Part shown: positions 9,801 to 15,029 of the stretch, piece by piece
Position numbering within the stretch: the stretch's first letter is position 1
Layout: each line of letters begins with the position of its first letter
From: Lachnospiraceae bacterium UBA3273
GTDB taxonomy: Bacteria > Bacillota > Clostridia > Lachnospirales > Lachnospiraceae
Reading direction: 5' to 3'
Assembly (NCBI GenBank): GCA_002362385.1
Contig: DEUB01000052.1
Location: 1-25,854 of the forward strand
Length of the DNA: 25,854 nucleotides
The notes under the pieces: model-generated
The model's input: only the letters and a program-made list of their open reading frames with translations
Database searches by the model: none
Told to the model about the DNA's origin: nothing
Made by a program: the position numbers and the translations under genes

Positions 9801-10733
9801 TATTTAAAACTCCTTATGCACGCTTTTAGCCTGTATAAGGATGATACGGACAAGCTTCCGGCGATCCGCATTTATCATGAAGAGGATCTGAAAAGGGAGG
9901 CAGTCAGGGGGCAGTTTGAAAAAAAGGTCTTAAAGGAGGCCTTAAAGCAACTGATAGCTGCCGAAGAAGAACGGGCAGAAAAGGAAGCGTTGTCGGAACA
10001 GGCAGAAGGGGAAGGAAGGATCAGGGAGAAAATAAGCTTTCCTTATCCCCACGGGGAGTTAAAAGGATTATATACAAAGACAAGCGTGTCGGAGTTAAAG
10101 ATGGCGGCGCTCCATGAGGATGAACAGACTCTTGTGGAATTTGAAACGGAGCAGGATAAGTCCGTGGTCCCTCTGTTTATGCAGGAGGAGAAAGAGGCGG
10201 GAGGCGCCACGAGAGGTACGGCTTATCACCGGCTGATGGAGCTTTTAGACTTTAAGGAATTTGCAAAGGCAAAGGGGCGTAAAGAGAAGAAAGAGCTGTT
10301 AATGCGCCAGAAGGATGAGATCCTGCTTCAGGGAAAGATGGAAAAAGATGAACTCGCCCTGGTAAACATGGATAAGGTGGAAGCTTTTTTAGAAAGCGGC
10401 CTTGCCATGGAAATGGCGGAAGCGGACAAGGCGGGGATGTTGTTTAAGGAGCAGCCTTTTGTCATGGCTATTCCTGCAAAAAGGGTAGATCCAAAGTTCC
10501 CGGAAGAGGAAACTATGCTGATCCAGGGGATCATCGACGCTTACTATGAAAAGCAGGGAGAAATCTATCTGATGGATTACAAAACGGACCGGGTAAATAA
10601 AAAAGAGGATCTGATACAAAGGTATCAGACCCAGCTTGATTATTATAAAGAAGCCCTGGAAAAGCTTACCGGAAAGACGGTGGCGGGCATTTATATCTAT
10701 TCCTATCATTTTTTGGATTCCATCGCCTTCTGA
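6861..10733 (+). CDS. addA: ATP-dependent helicase/nuclease subunit A (AddA)
   Basis: A 1290-residue UvrD/Rep-type helicase with a C-terminal nuclease, partner of AddB. It has Walker A AAAGSGKT ending at K30-T31, the DEXX box MIDEYQDSN with D402-E403, the NFRSRKEVID motif near 470, TIHKSKGLEFP near 851-861, LYVALTRAREKL from about 926, the nuclease histidine region RGTAYHRLMELL, and the nuclease motif MDYKTDR with D1239 and K1241. All key residues are intact. The odd part is a stretch of about 75 residues (roughly 510-585) of near-perfect tandem repeats inserted after the usual ALYPGAEYPE loop of AddA, so the protein is longer than B. subtilis AddA. Its first four bases overlap addB. The 3' end overlaps the convergent glycosyltransferase gene by 28 bp. 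Confidence 0.96.
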   Translation: MTVRYTEEQQRVIDIRNCNVLVSAAAGSGKTAVLVERILKLISDNESGVDIDRLLVVTFTNAAAAEMRERIHGAILKKLSEDPDNARLQRQAVLVHHAQITTIDSFCRFILSNHFQEIDLDPGFVVGDPGKIRLMEKDAMNKIMEDAYDGKEPYEGFHKDFLNLSDVFSQKGRDRAVEEMTDKLYHFVMSLPFPEKWLFGALQDYERPEGEDFLQSSLAEEIVTNVSQKLGRMAKLYGEMMEICKQADGPVGYLPAFEKEKEQIEGAAKAVSYVGLKERIFEIGFDRLPAIRKGQCDEDKKEQVKQLRERIRKRLAACKEAYFFDTTEAVVEDMQKTGRLLKPLIYLTLQFMERFAADKAKENIVDFSDMEHLALKILVDEDGKPTDTAKWYQDYYAQVMIDEYQDSNEVQEVLLSAVSREEGEAPDRFMVGDMKQSIYKFRMARPEIFLEKYHRYEARGKENVRIDLKKNFRSRKEVIDLVNCVFYPLMGAETGGITYDEDAALYPGAEYPEAEYPEEAYSEAGEESTAAGEAKMLPETAAGEKTEAGKGTAAGDKAEAGKGTATGDKAEAGKETAAGNSLTEFMSELLIYEKCSGENEGNAGENKGAALSKTEGEAYMIADKIKELVREGYVTDKETGRLRPVVYEDIVILVRSASGLLESLQEILKKEGIPASVPSRTGYFSATEIQTLLKLLEVLVNPGRDIPLAAVLKSPLYGFSDEELAKISLAEIPKGQKSSLYEKLKLSGGEKAEAFIRELRRYRSMAKTESVHDLLYLVIREHRYLEYVSALPAGGVRRANVEMLLEKTVDYERLQIHGLFGFLQYMKQLEKYEVDYGEGTDENSGQVRLMTIHKSKGLEFPVCFVAGLSKTFNRRDLTGSLLLHTDMGIGMEYRSRELRVKRKTLKQRMIAEKMKAEELGEELRVLYVALTRAREKLIMTGVSDEFEKAVKECAGLNGGQLLLPVNERKVEPELLLESNSYLKLLMHAFSLYKDDTDKLPAIRIYHEEDLKREAVRGQFEKKVLKEALKQLIAAEEERAEKEALSEQAEGEGRIREKISFPYPHGELKGLYTKTSVSELKMAALHEDEQTLVEFETEQDKSVVPLFMQEEKEAGGATRGTAYHRLMELLDFKEFAKAKGRKEKKELLMRQKDEILLQGKMEKDELALVNMDKVEAFLESGLAMEMAEADKAGMLFKEQPFVMAIPAKRVDPKFPEEETMLIQGIIDAYYEKQGEIYLMDYKTDRVNKKEDLIQRYQTQLDYYKEALEKLTGKTVAGIYIYSYHFLDSIAF
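8385..8600 (+). repeat. In-frame tandem repeats inside addA
   Basis: Two repeat blocks lie back to back. The first, from about 8385 to 8430, repeats a 15-base unit about three times (EYPEA, EYPEE, AYSEA). The second repeats a 36-base unit at 8481-8516, 8517-8552 and 8553-8588, plus a 12-base partial copy to 8600, encoding AAGEKTEAGKGT, AAGDKAEAGKGT, ATGDKAEAGKET and AAGN. A decayed 33-base copy precedes it at 8448-8480. Units are multiples of three, so the reading frame is kept. The protein segment is charged and rich in Ala, Gly, Glu and Lys, and probably a flexible surface loop. Confidence 0.9.
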
Positions 10734-11719
10734 CGGTAACGGGCGGCTTCATCGGAAATGCCCATTTCGTCGTAGCAGTCCGCCAAAGCCGTCAGGGGAA
10801 TATCCGTATGGTGGCGCAGGCTTAAGGCGCTTTCCGATTCGAAGGCCGCATTATAATACCAGATACATGCCTCTTCCAAATCCTCTGCGGAGTAATAATA
10901 TTCTCCCAGTTCGCAGCAGATCTCACTACAGCCGCCGCTGGCAATGGCTTTGGTGGTATATTTGAAAAAGTCCAGATATTCTTTGGAGATCAGACACGCC
11001 CTTGCGCAGATGCAGCATGCCTCCAAAATTTCATCCGCACTTCTTTCCGTATCCTTTACGGAAGCGGAGAAGAAGGGATATGCCTTGATAAAGTCCCGGG
11101 GTTCCCCGGAAATAAACAACTCCTTGGCGTAAAGGTTGTGGAGCTTCTGATTCAGACGGATCCCGTCTTTTATAAGCTTTTCAAAGGCAGCTATATCCCG
11201 GGCCTTGTGATTTGAAGTGGGACAGTGTTCAATGGTAATGTCGCTGTCATAAATAAGGGGGTCTAAACGGACGGCCTCGTGGATGGCGTTTTCCCATACG
11301 AAGGTCCGGATCCTTTTGTAAAGCTTGGGACGCAGCTCCTTGTCATAATTGTAAATGGTATTATAGGAAAGCTGGTTGGCATAATACATCTGTACGATAT
11401 CGATATTGGGCAGCAGCCCTTTTTTCAGCATCCGGAACTTGTTCCGGTTTTCCTCATCCAGAATTTCGTCTGCGTCTGCACAGTATATGTAATCCTTGGT
11501 CGCCTTGGAAAAAGAAAAGTTTCTGGCATCGCTGAAATTGCCGGTCCATGTAAAATCATAGATATTTTTTGTATATTTGGCTGCAATTTCTTTTGTGCGG
11601 TCGTGGGAACCGGTATCTACAATTATGATCTCATCCATTAAACCCGCGATGGAATCCAGACATCTTGCCAAAACTGCTTCTTCATTCTTAACGATCATAC
11701 AAAGACTGATGGTAATCAT
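10706..11719 (-). CDS. Family 2 glycosyltransferase with TPR-like C-terminus
   Basis: A 337-residue GT-A fold glycosyltransferase. The N-terminus ISLCMIVKNEE is the usual opening of this group, followed by EIIIVDTGSHDRT (nucleotide-sugar binding, D35) and GNFSDARNFS. The metal-binding motif ADADE (D82, D84) follows. The C-terminal 130 residues are helical with TPR-like features (for example LGEYYYSAEDLEEACIWYYNA), as in the SunS-like or TPR-containing GT2 proteins of Clostridia. No signal peptide or membrane span, so it probably acts in the cytoplasm. The acceptor and sugar cannot be told from the sequence. The ATG at 11717-11719 has AGGAGG nine bases or so upstream. It lies 64 bases downstream of thiT on the same strand and may be co-transcribed. 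Its tail overlaps the addA tail. Confidence 0.88.
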   Translation of the reverse strand: MITISLCMIVKNEEAVLARCLDSIAGLMDEIIIVDTGSHDRTKEIAAKYTKNIYDFTWTGNFSDARNFSFSKATKDYIYCADADEILDEENRNKFRMLKKGLLPNIDIVQMYYANQLSYNTIYNYDKELRPKLYKRIRTFVWENAIHEAVRLDPLIYDSDITIEHCPTSNHKARDIAAFEKLIKDGIRLNQKLHNLYAKELFISGEPRDFIKAYPFFSASVKDTERSADEILEACCICARACLISKEYLDFFKYTTKAIASGGCSEICCELGEYYYSAEDLEEACIWYYNAAFESESALSLRHHTDIPLTALADCYDEMGISDEAARYRQKAMESKK

Positions 11720-11739
11720 TGGAATCCCTCCTTATTTGG

Positions 11740-11776
11740 GGTAAAACATGTATCTGCCCTTTGGGTACATTTTACC
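11740..11776 (-). other. Imperfect inverted repeat between thiT and the glycosyltransferase gene
   Basis: GGTAAAA and TGTA (11740-11752, two-base bulge) pair with TACATTTTACC at 11766-11776. There is no T-run after it on the minus strand, so it is a poor intrinsic terminator. It may be an operator or a processing hairpin in the gap between the two minus-strand genes. Role unknown. Confidence 0.35.
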
Positions 11777-11783
11777 ATACAAA

Positions 11784-12458
11784 TCAGGAAAGCGCCATTT
11801 CTTTTACCCGCTCCAGAGCTTTTTTTACCGGGGGCAGGTTTATGATGATCAGGGTAATGATCATTTCAGCCAAAATATAGCTGTAATTATAGATAATAGA
11901 ATATACGCTTGTTAAAGCCTTAGGGAACCATTCGGGCATATAGTCCATCCAGTAAATGTAGCCGCCGATGGTATGGAACAGGCCTCTGAAAAGGCAGGCG
12001 GTCAGGTAGCCTATGGTCAGCCCGTGCTTTTTTTTGTAAAAGATGCCGGCCAGCCCTAAAGCGGTAAAAGCAAAGAAATAGTCGCAGCAGACCTGAAAGG
12101 GCGTAAGAAAGTAGGTGCTGCCGGATTGGATGAACTGAAGGATACTGTAGGCAAAGGCGGTAATGATGCCGACCTTAACGCCGTAAAGATAACCTACATA
12201 GCAGATGAAGAACATGCTGAAAAGGGTTACGGAGCCGCCCATGGGCAGTTCGTATTTGATGTAAGACGTTACAAAAGCGAGAGCTAAGGCAATGCCTGCA
12301 AAGGTCAGCTGCTTGGCATTGATCTTTTTAGAATCCTGCTTTTTGTCTGTGATGAAGGCGGTAATGAGCATGACGAGGATCAATACGACGACAAGTGAAA
12401 TGTAGCCGGTCTTTGTCAGGGCATAATAGCCGTCTTCTGCGATAATAAAATGTGACAT
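11784..12458 (-). CDS. thiT: Energy-coupled thiamine transporter ThiT
   Basis: A 224-residue membrane protein, the thiamine-binding S component of an ECF transporter. The ThiT signature is clear: LPMGGSVTLFSMFFICYVGYLYG, cut here as the GGSVTLFSM loop and the GYLYGVKVG helix, then the aromatic-rich YFLTPFQVCCDYFFAF region and the C-terminal WMDYMPEWF and YSYILAEMI segments that line the thiamine site in known ThiT structures. The usual length is about 180-190 residues; this one carries an extra N-terminal hydrophobic segment (about residues 19-37) and a lysine-rich linker, so it may have one more membrane span. No EcfA or EcfT is encoded here, consistent with a shared group II energising module elsewhere. 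It is controlled by the TPP riboswitch immediately upstream. Start: ATG at 12456-12458, seven bases from GGAGG. Confidence 0.95.
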   Translation of the reverse strand: MSHFIIAEDGYYALTKTGYISLVVVLILVMLITAFITDKKQDSKKINAKQLTFAGIALALAFVTSYIKYELPMGGSVTLFSMFFICYVGYLYGVKVGIITAFAYSILQFIQSGSTYFLTPFQVCCDYFFAFTALGLAGIFYKKKHGLTIGYLTACLFRGLFHTIGGYIYWMDYMPEWFPKALTSVYSIIYNYSYILAEMIITLIIINLPPVKKALERVKEMALS

Positions 12459-12465
12459 AAAAAAA

Positions 12466-12488
12466 CCTCCTTATGATTTCATAGGAGG
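12466..12488 (-). terminator. Riboswitch-controlled hairpin: terminator that also hides the thiT ribosome binding site
   Basis: On the minus strand, CCTCCTATG pairs with CATAAGGAGG (one bulged A), followed directly by seven Ts at 12465-12459 and the thiT ATG. The 3' arm is itself the Shine-Dalgarno GGAGG. So the hairpin can stop transcription through its U-tract or block ribosome binding. The 5' arm (12482-12489) can alternatively pair with the G-run at 12633-12640 at the start of the TPP aptamer. Confidence 0.7.
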
Positions 12489-12550
12489 GGACTACTAAAG
12501 TAGCTGTGGTCTGAACGGGTATACGGATAGAAACCGTTAAACCCGAAAAA

Positions 12551-12643
12551 ACTGCTTCCTTACGCCGGTATTATCCGGTTCAAGTAGTGAGGGTCAGCTG
12601 TCCGATGCAGACAGCAGTCTCAGCCCTTTGGGCCCCCCTAGCA
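12551..12643 (-). ncRNA. TPP riboswitch aptamer (THI element)
   Basis: Read on the minus strand, the conserved elements are in order: a GGGG run, GGGCTGAGA, a variable hairpin (CTGTC paired with GACAG), GACCCT, CTTGAACC, GGATAATACC and GGCGTAAGGAAG. These are the thiamine pyrophosphate sensing core (CUGAGA and the GGAUAAU/GCGUA.GGAAG arm). TGCT at 12640-12643 and AGCA at 12553-12556 can close the P1 stem. It lies about 95 bases upstream of thiT, a classic target. Binding of TPP should reduce thiT expression. Confidence 0.95.
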
Positions 12644-12664
12644 AATGATATTTGATTGATACAA

Positions 12665-12693
12665 ACTATAAACGGTTAAAAAGAGTTTGTCAA
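12665..12693 (-). promoter_or_regulatory. Promoter of the TPP riboswitch-thiT transcript
   Basis: On the minus strand, TTGACA (12688-12693) and TATAGT (12665-12670) are separated by 17 bases. The start of transcription would be near 12658, just upstream of the aptamer. Confidence 0.8.
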
Positions 12694-12700
12694 GAACGTG

Positions 12701-12773
12701 ATTTTATTGGATATTCAAAACAGCAATTTTGTTGGATATTCCAAAACAGCAGGTTTATTCGATCTTCCCAAAC
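12701..12773. repeat. 25-26 bp tandem direct repeat at the end of the signal peptidase gene
   Basis: Two units, 12701-12725 and 12726-12751, match almost perfectly (ATTTTRTTGGATATTC with one extra C in the second, then AAAACAGCA). Each contains the small inverted repeat TTGGA-TAT-TCCAA or a one-base variant. A third diverged copy, 12752-12773, with about 16 of 22 positions matching, covers the last codons of the signal peptidase gene. The array looks like a local tandem expansion that began at the 3' end of that gene. Confidence 0.7.
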
Positions 12774-13282
12774 CTGTTAAAAGGGAAATAGCAGAATTTG
12801 GCTTTGCCTAATATCTGGGATTCTTTGACAAAGGTATTCTCCCAGTAACGGGAATCAAAGGAATCGTTCCGGTTATCGCCCAGTACAAAATAGCTGTTTC
12901 CCGGAACCGTATAGGGACCGAAATATCCCACAGGCGCTTCAGGGGTAAAAGAATCGTCTAAAGGCTCGGGGGAATCGTTGATATAGACCTTGCCGTCTAT
13001 AATGGTTACCGTCTCGCCGGGAAGTCCGATGATCCTCTTGATATAGAGGACGGATTCATCGTCGGGATATCGGAAAATGATGATGTCGTATCTCTGGGGG
13101 ATCCCTGTTTTGTAGGAAAGGCGGCTGCCTATGATACGGTCTCCGGTCATAATGGTGTTTTCCATGGATTCGGAAGGAATCCTTGCATTTACGATCAAAA
13201 AGGTGTCCATCAGCCAGACAAGAACCACTACCACAACAAATATAACAACATATTCCAGTAATTCACGAATTTTAGATTTCAT
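12755..13282 (-). CDS. lepB: Signal peptidase I
   Basis: A 175-residue type I signal peptidase that removes signal peptides at the outer face of the membrane. One N-terminal span (about residues 11-30) is followed by the catalytic serine motif PSESM (S39), then LYIKRIIGLPGE with the catalytic lysine K82, and the conserved box VLGDNRNDSFDSR near residue 145. This is the small, single-span form common in Gram-positives. I start at 13282 (MKSKIREL) because AAGGAAG lies just upstream and the serine is then at the normal distance from the N-terminus; the open frame continues upstream to 13681 but that part has no signal-peptidase character and crosses a divergent promoter. No terminator is obvious before the repeat array downstream. 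Confidence 0.94.
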   Translation of the reverse strand: MKSKIRELLEYVVIFVVVVVLVWLMDTFLIVNARIPSESMENTIMTGDRIIGSRLSYKTGIPQRYDIIIFRYPDDESVLYIKRIIGLPGETVTIIDGKVYINDSPEPLDDSFTPEAPVGYFGPYTVPGNSYFVLGDNRNDSFDSRYWENTFVKESQILGKAKFCYFPFNRFGKIE

Positions 13283-13294
13283 AGAGTTTCTTCC

Positions 13295-13324
13295 TTGAAG
13301 TTTTTGTGCTATTCTCATTATACA
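13295..13324 (+). promoter_or_regulatory. Candidate promoter for the HAD-CPBP gene
   Basis: TTGAAG at 13295-13300 and TATACA at 13319-13324 are 18 bases apart. Four bases of the -10 box (TATA, 13319-13322) are shared with the -10 box of the opposing signal peptidase promoter, so both could not be occupied at once. Moderate match only. Confidence 0.4.
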
Positions 13325-13345
13325 GGGCGGGAACGGACAACACAA
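13317..13345 (-). promoter_or_regulatory. Promoter for signal peptidase gene
   Basis: On the minus strand, TTGTGT (13340-13345) and a perfect TATAAT (13317-13322) are 17 bases apart, giving a start near 13310 and a leader of about 28 bases. Its -10 box overlaps that of the divergent plus-strand promoter. Confidence 0.6.
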
Positions 13346-13375
13346 GAAAAAATAAGAAATATGGAGGAATGCAGG

Positions 13376-14869
13376 ATGTATCACTATGTCCTTTTTGACC
13401 TGGACGGCACACTGACGGACCCAAAGGAGGGGATCTGCAAATCGGTGCAGTACGCTTTGTGCGCCCAGGGAATAGAAGAACCGGATCTCAATAAGCTGGA
13501 GCCTTTTATCGGGCCGCCGCTTAAAAAAAGCTTTCAGGAGTTTTATGGTATGGATGAAGCGGCCGCAAATACGGCGGTGGCAAAATACAGGGAAAGGTTT
13601 GAAAAGACAGGGCTTTATGAAAACGAGATCTATCCCGGCATGAAGGAGTTTCTGGTTTCTTTGAGAAAAAAAGGGGTCCATCTTGCCGTGGCTTCCAGCA
13701 AGCCCCAGGAATTTGTGGAAAGAATATTAAAGCATTTTGAGATCCGTCAGTATTTCCAGGTCGTGACGGGGAGCGAAAAGGATGGGAGAAGGTCGGAGAA
13801 AAAAGAAGTGATAGAAGAGACTCTTCTGCGGCTTTTCCATGAAAAAAAGGTTCCTGCCGGGGATGTCCTGATGGTGGGAGATCGAAAATTTGATGTGGAG
13901 GGCGCAAGGGATCTGGGATTAAAGTGTGCCGGGGTATCCTACGGCTATGGAGCGGAAGGGGAACTGGAAGAAGCGGGGGCTGCTTATGTTACGGATAATT
14001 TGGGAGAGCTTTTTTATATCATAACGGGAGAAAAAATGACGGACGCCGGGACAAAAATAAGCGGATGGCAGAAAAGCGTCCGTATTTTGTCCCCCATCGT
14101 ATATGATCTCGCATTGTCTTTTTTGATCCTGTTCTTTTTTCAGGCGGCGGGCAGAATATTTTTAGGGAATATATTTCGGCAGTATAGTACTCCTGCGGCG
14201 GACTCCCGTCGGATAGCGGTATATTTGGACGGGATATCGGCGCTTATCTGCGCTGCGGTATTTGCAAAAATGTACAACAGGGAAAAGGTACGGCCTATAT
14301 CCCATGTGGTAAAAAGGAGAAATGATGAGAGGCTTTTAAGGAATCTGGCTCCTCTTATAGGCTTTTCTGTCAGTGCGGCATTATTTTTAAATATTCTGAT
14401 CGCCCGCCTGGGACTTACAGGGGCTTCGGGAGCTTATCGGGAAGCGGCGGACATGCAGTATTCCGTTCCGGTTATTTTAGGGCTGATAAATTACGGTATC
14501 CTGCAGCCTTTAGAAGAAGAGCTTGTTTTCCGGGGGCTTGTTTACGGGAGAATGAGGAAATATTTTCCCGCCGGCCTTTCCATTCCTTTTTCGTCCCTGG
14601 TTTTTGGAGCCTGCCATGGGAATATTGTCCAGATGATGTATGGTTTTTTCATGGGATGTATCCTGGCATGGGCGTTTGAAAAATATAAAACCCTGAAAGC
14701 GCCCCTTGTTTTACATGGCGGCGTCAATGCGGTAATTTACCTTATAAGCACAACGGAAACATTGAGCCCTATATTTTCCGACAGGAGGAGTATGGCGGTA
14801 ACGGCCGTTTTGACAGCGGCATTTTGCAGCTTTTTTGTAAGAGAAAGTGTGTGGAAAATGAAAAAATGA
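13376..14869 (+). CDS. HAD phosphatase fused to CPBP intramembrane metalloprotease
   Basis: A 497-residue two-domain protein. Residues 1-220 are a haloacid dehalogenase phosphatase of the phosphoglycolate phosphatase/GPH type: DLDGTLTD (nucleophile D8, acid D10), VASSKP for motif II, KKEVIEE around the motif III lysine, and MVGDRKFDVEGA for motif IV. From about residue 230 there are several membrane spans and the CPBP (CAAX-processing/bacteriocin self-immunity, Abi) motifs: EEELVFRG with E381-E382-x3-R386, FGACHGN with H414, and HGGVN with H447 and N451. All proposed active-site residues of both halves are present. Start chosen at ATG 13376 with GGAGG eight bases upstream. An in-frame ATG at 14036 with GGGAG before it lies exactly at the junction and could give a separate protease. 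Substrates of either half are unknown. Confidence 0.9.
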   Translation: MYHYVLFDLDGTLTDPKEGICKSVQYALCAQGIEEPDLNKLEPFIGPPLKKSFQEFYGMDEAAANTAVAKYRERFEKTGLYENEIYPGMKEFLVSLRKKGVHLAVASSKPQEFVERILKHFEIRQYFQVVTGSEKDGRRSEKKEVIEETLLRLFHEKKVPAGDVLMVGDRKFDVEGARDLGLKCAGVSYGYGAEGELEEAGAAYVTDNLGELFYIITGEKMTDAGTKISGWQKSVRILSPIVYDLALSFLILFFFQAAGRIFLGNIFRQYSTPAADSRRIAVYLDGISALICAAVFAKMYNREKVRPISHVVKRRNDERLLRNLAPLIGFSVSAALFLNILIARLGLTGASGAYREAADMQYSVPVILGLINYGILQPLEEELVFRGLVYGRMRKYFPAGLSIPFSSLVFGACHGNIVQMMYGFFMGCILAWAFEKYKTLKAPLVLHGGVNAVIYLISTTETLSPIFSDRRSMAVTAVLTAAFCSFFVRESVWKMKK

Positions 14870-14896
14870 AAGAAAACCGGCAAAGAAGACTGAAAA

Positions 14897-14915
14897 CTTT
14901 TAAAATAATTAAAAG
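14897..14915. promoter_or_regulatory. AT-only inverted repeat upstream of the gltB promoter
   Basis: CTTTTAA (14897-14903) and TTAAAAG (14909-14915) form a perfect inverted repeat around AATAA, 37 bases before the gltB -35 box. It could be a regulator binding site for gltBD or a very weak terminator for the gene before it. Being AT-only it may also be chance. Confidence 0.25.
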
Positions 14916-14951
14916 ATGTCGAATTATCAGACGATTTATAAAAATTTTTTC

Positions 14952-14980
14952 TTTACAAGGGGAGAAAATAGGTGTATAGT
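14952..14980 (+). promoter_or_regulatory. Promoter of gltBD
   Basis: TTTACA at 14952-14957 and TATAGT at 14975-14980 are separated by 17 bases. Transcription would start near 14987, about 43 bases before the gltB ATG. Confidence 0.75.
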
Positions 14981-15029
14981 AAATTTCACGAACACAAAAG
15001 CTTTATATAGACCGGAAAGGAGATTTATC

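Noticed and set aside
13295..13375. N-terminal extension of the HAD-CPBP protein
   Set aside because: It covers the promoter boxes and has no HAD character; the nucleophile motif normally lies within the first ten residues, which fits ATG 13376.
13283..13681. Minus-strand open frame extending the signal peptidase by 133 residues upstream
   Set aside because: The extension is opposite the HAD gene and the promoter region, has no signal-peptidase features, and would put a long soluble stretch before the N-terminal span. MKSKIREL at 13282 with AAGGAAG is the normal start.
14916..15029. N-terminal extension of GltB by 38 residues
   Set aside because: It crosses the gltB promoter (14952-14980) and lies upstream of the good ribosome binding site; the 22-residue propeptide from 15030 is typical.
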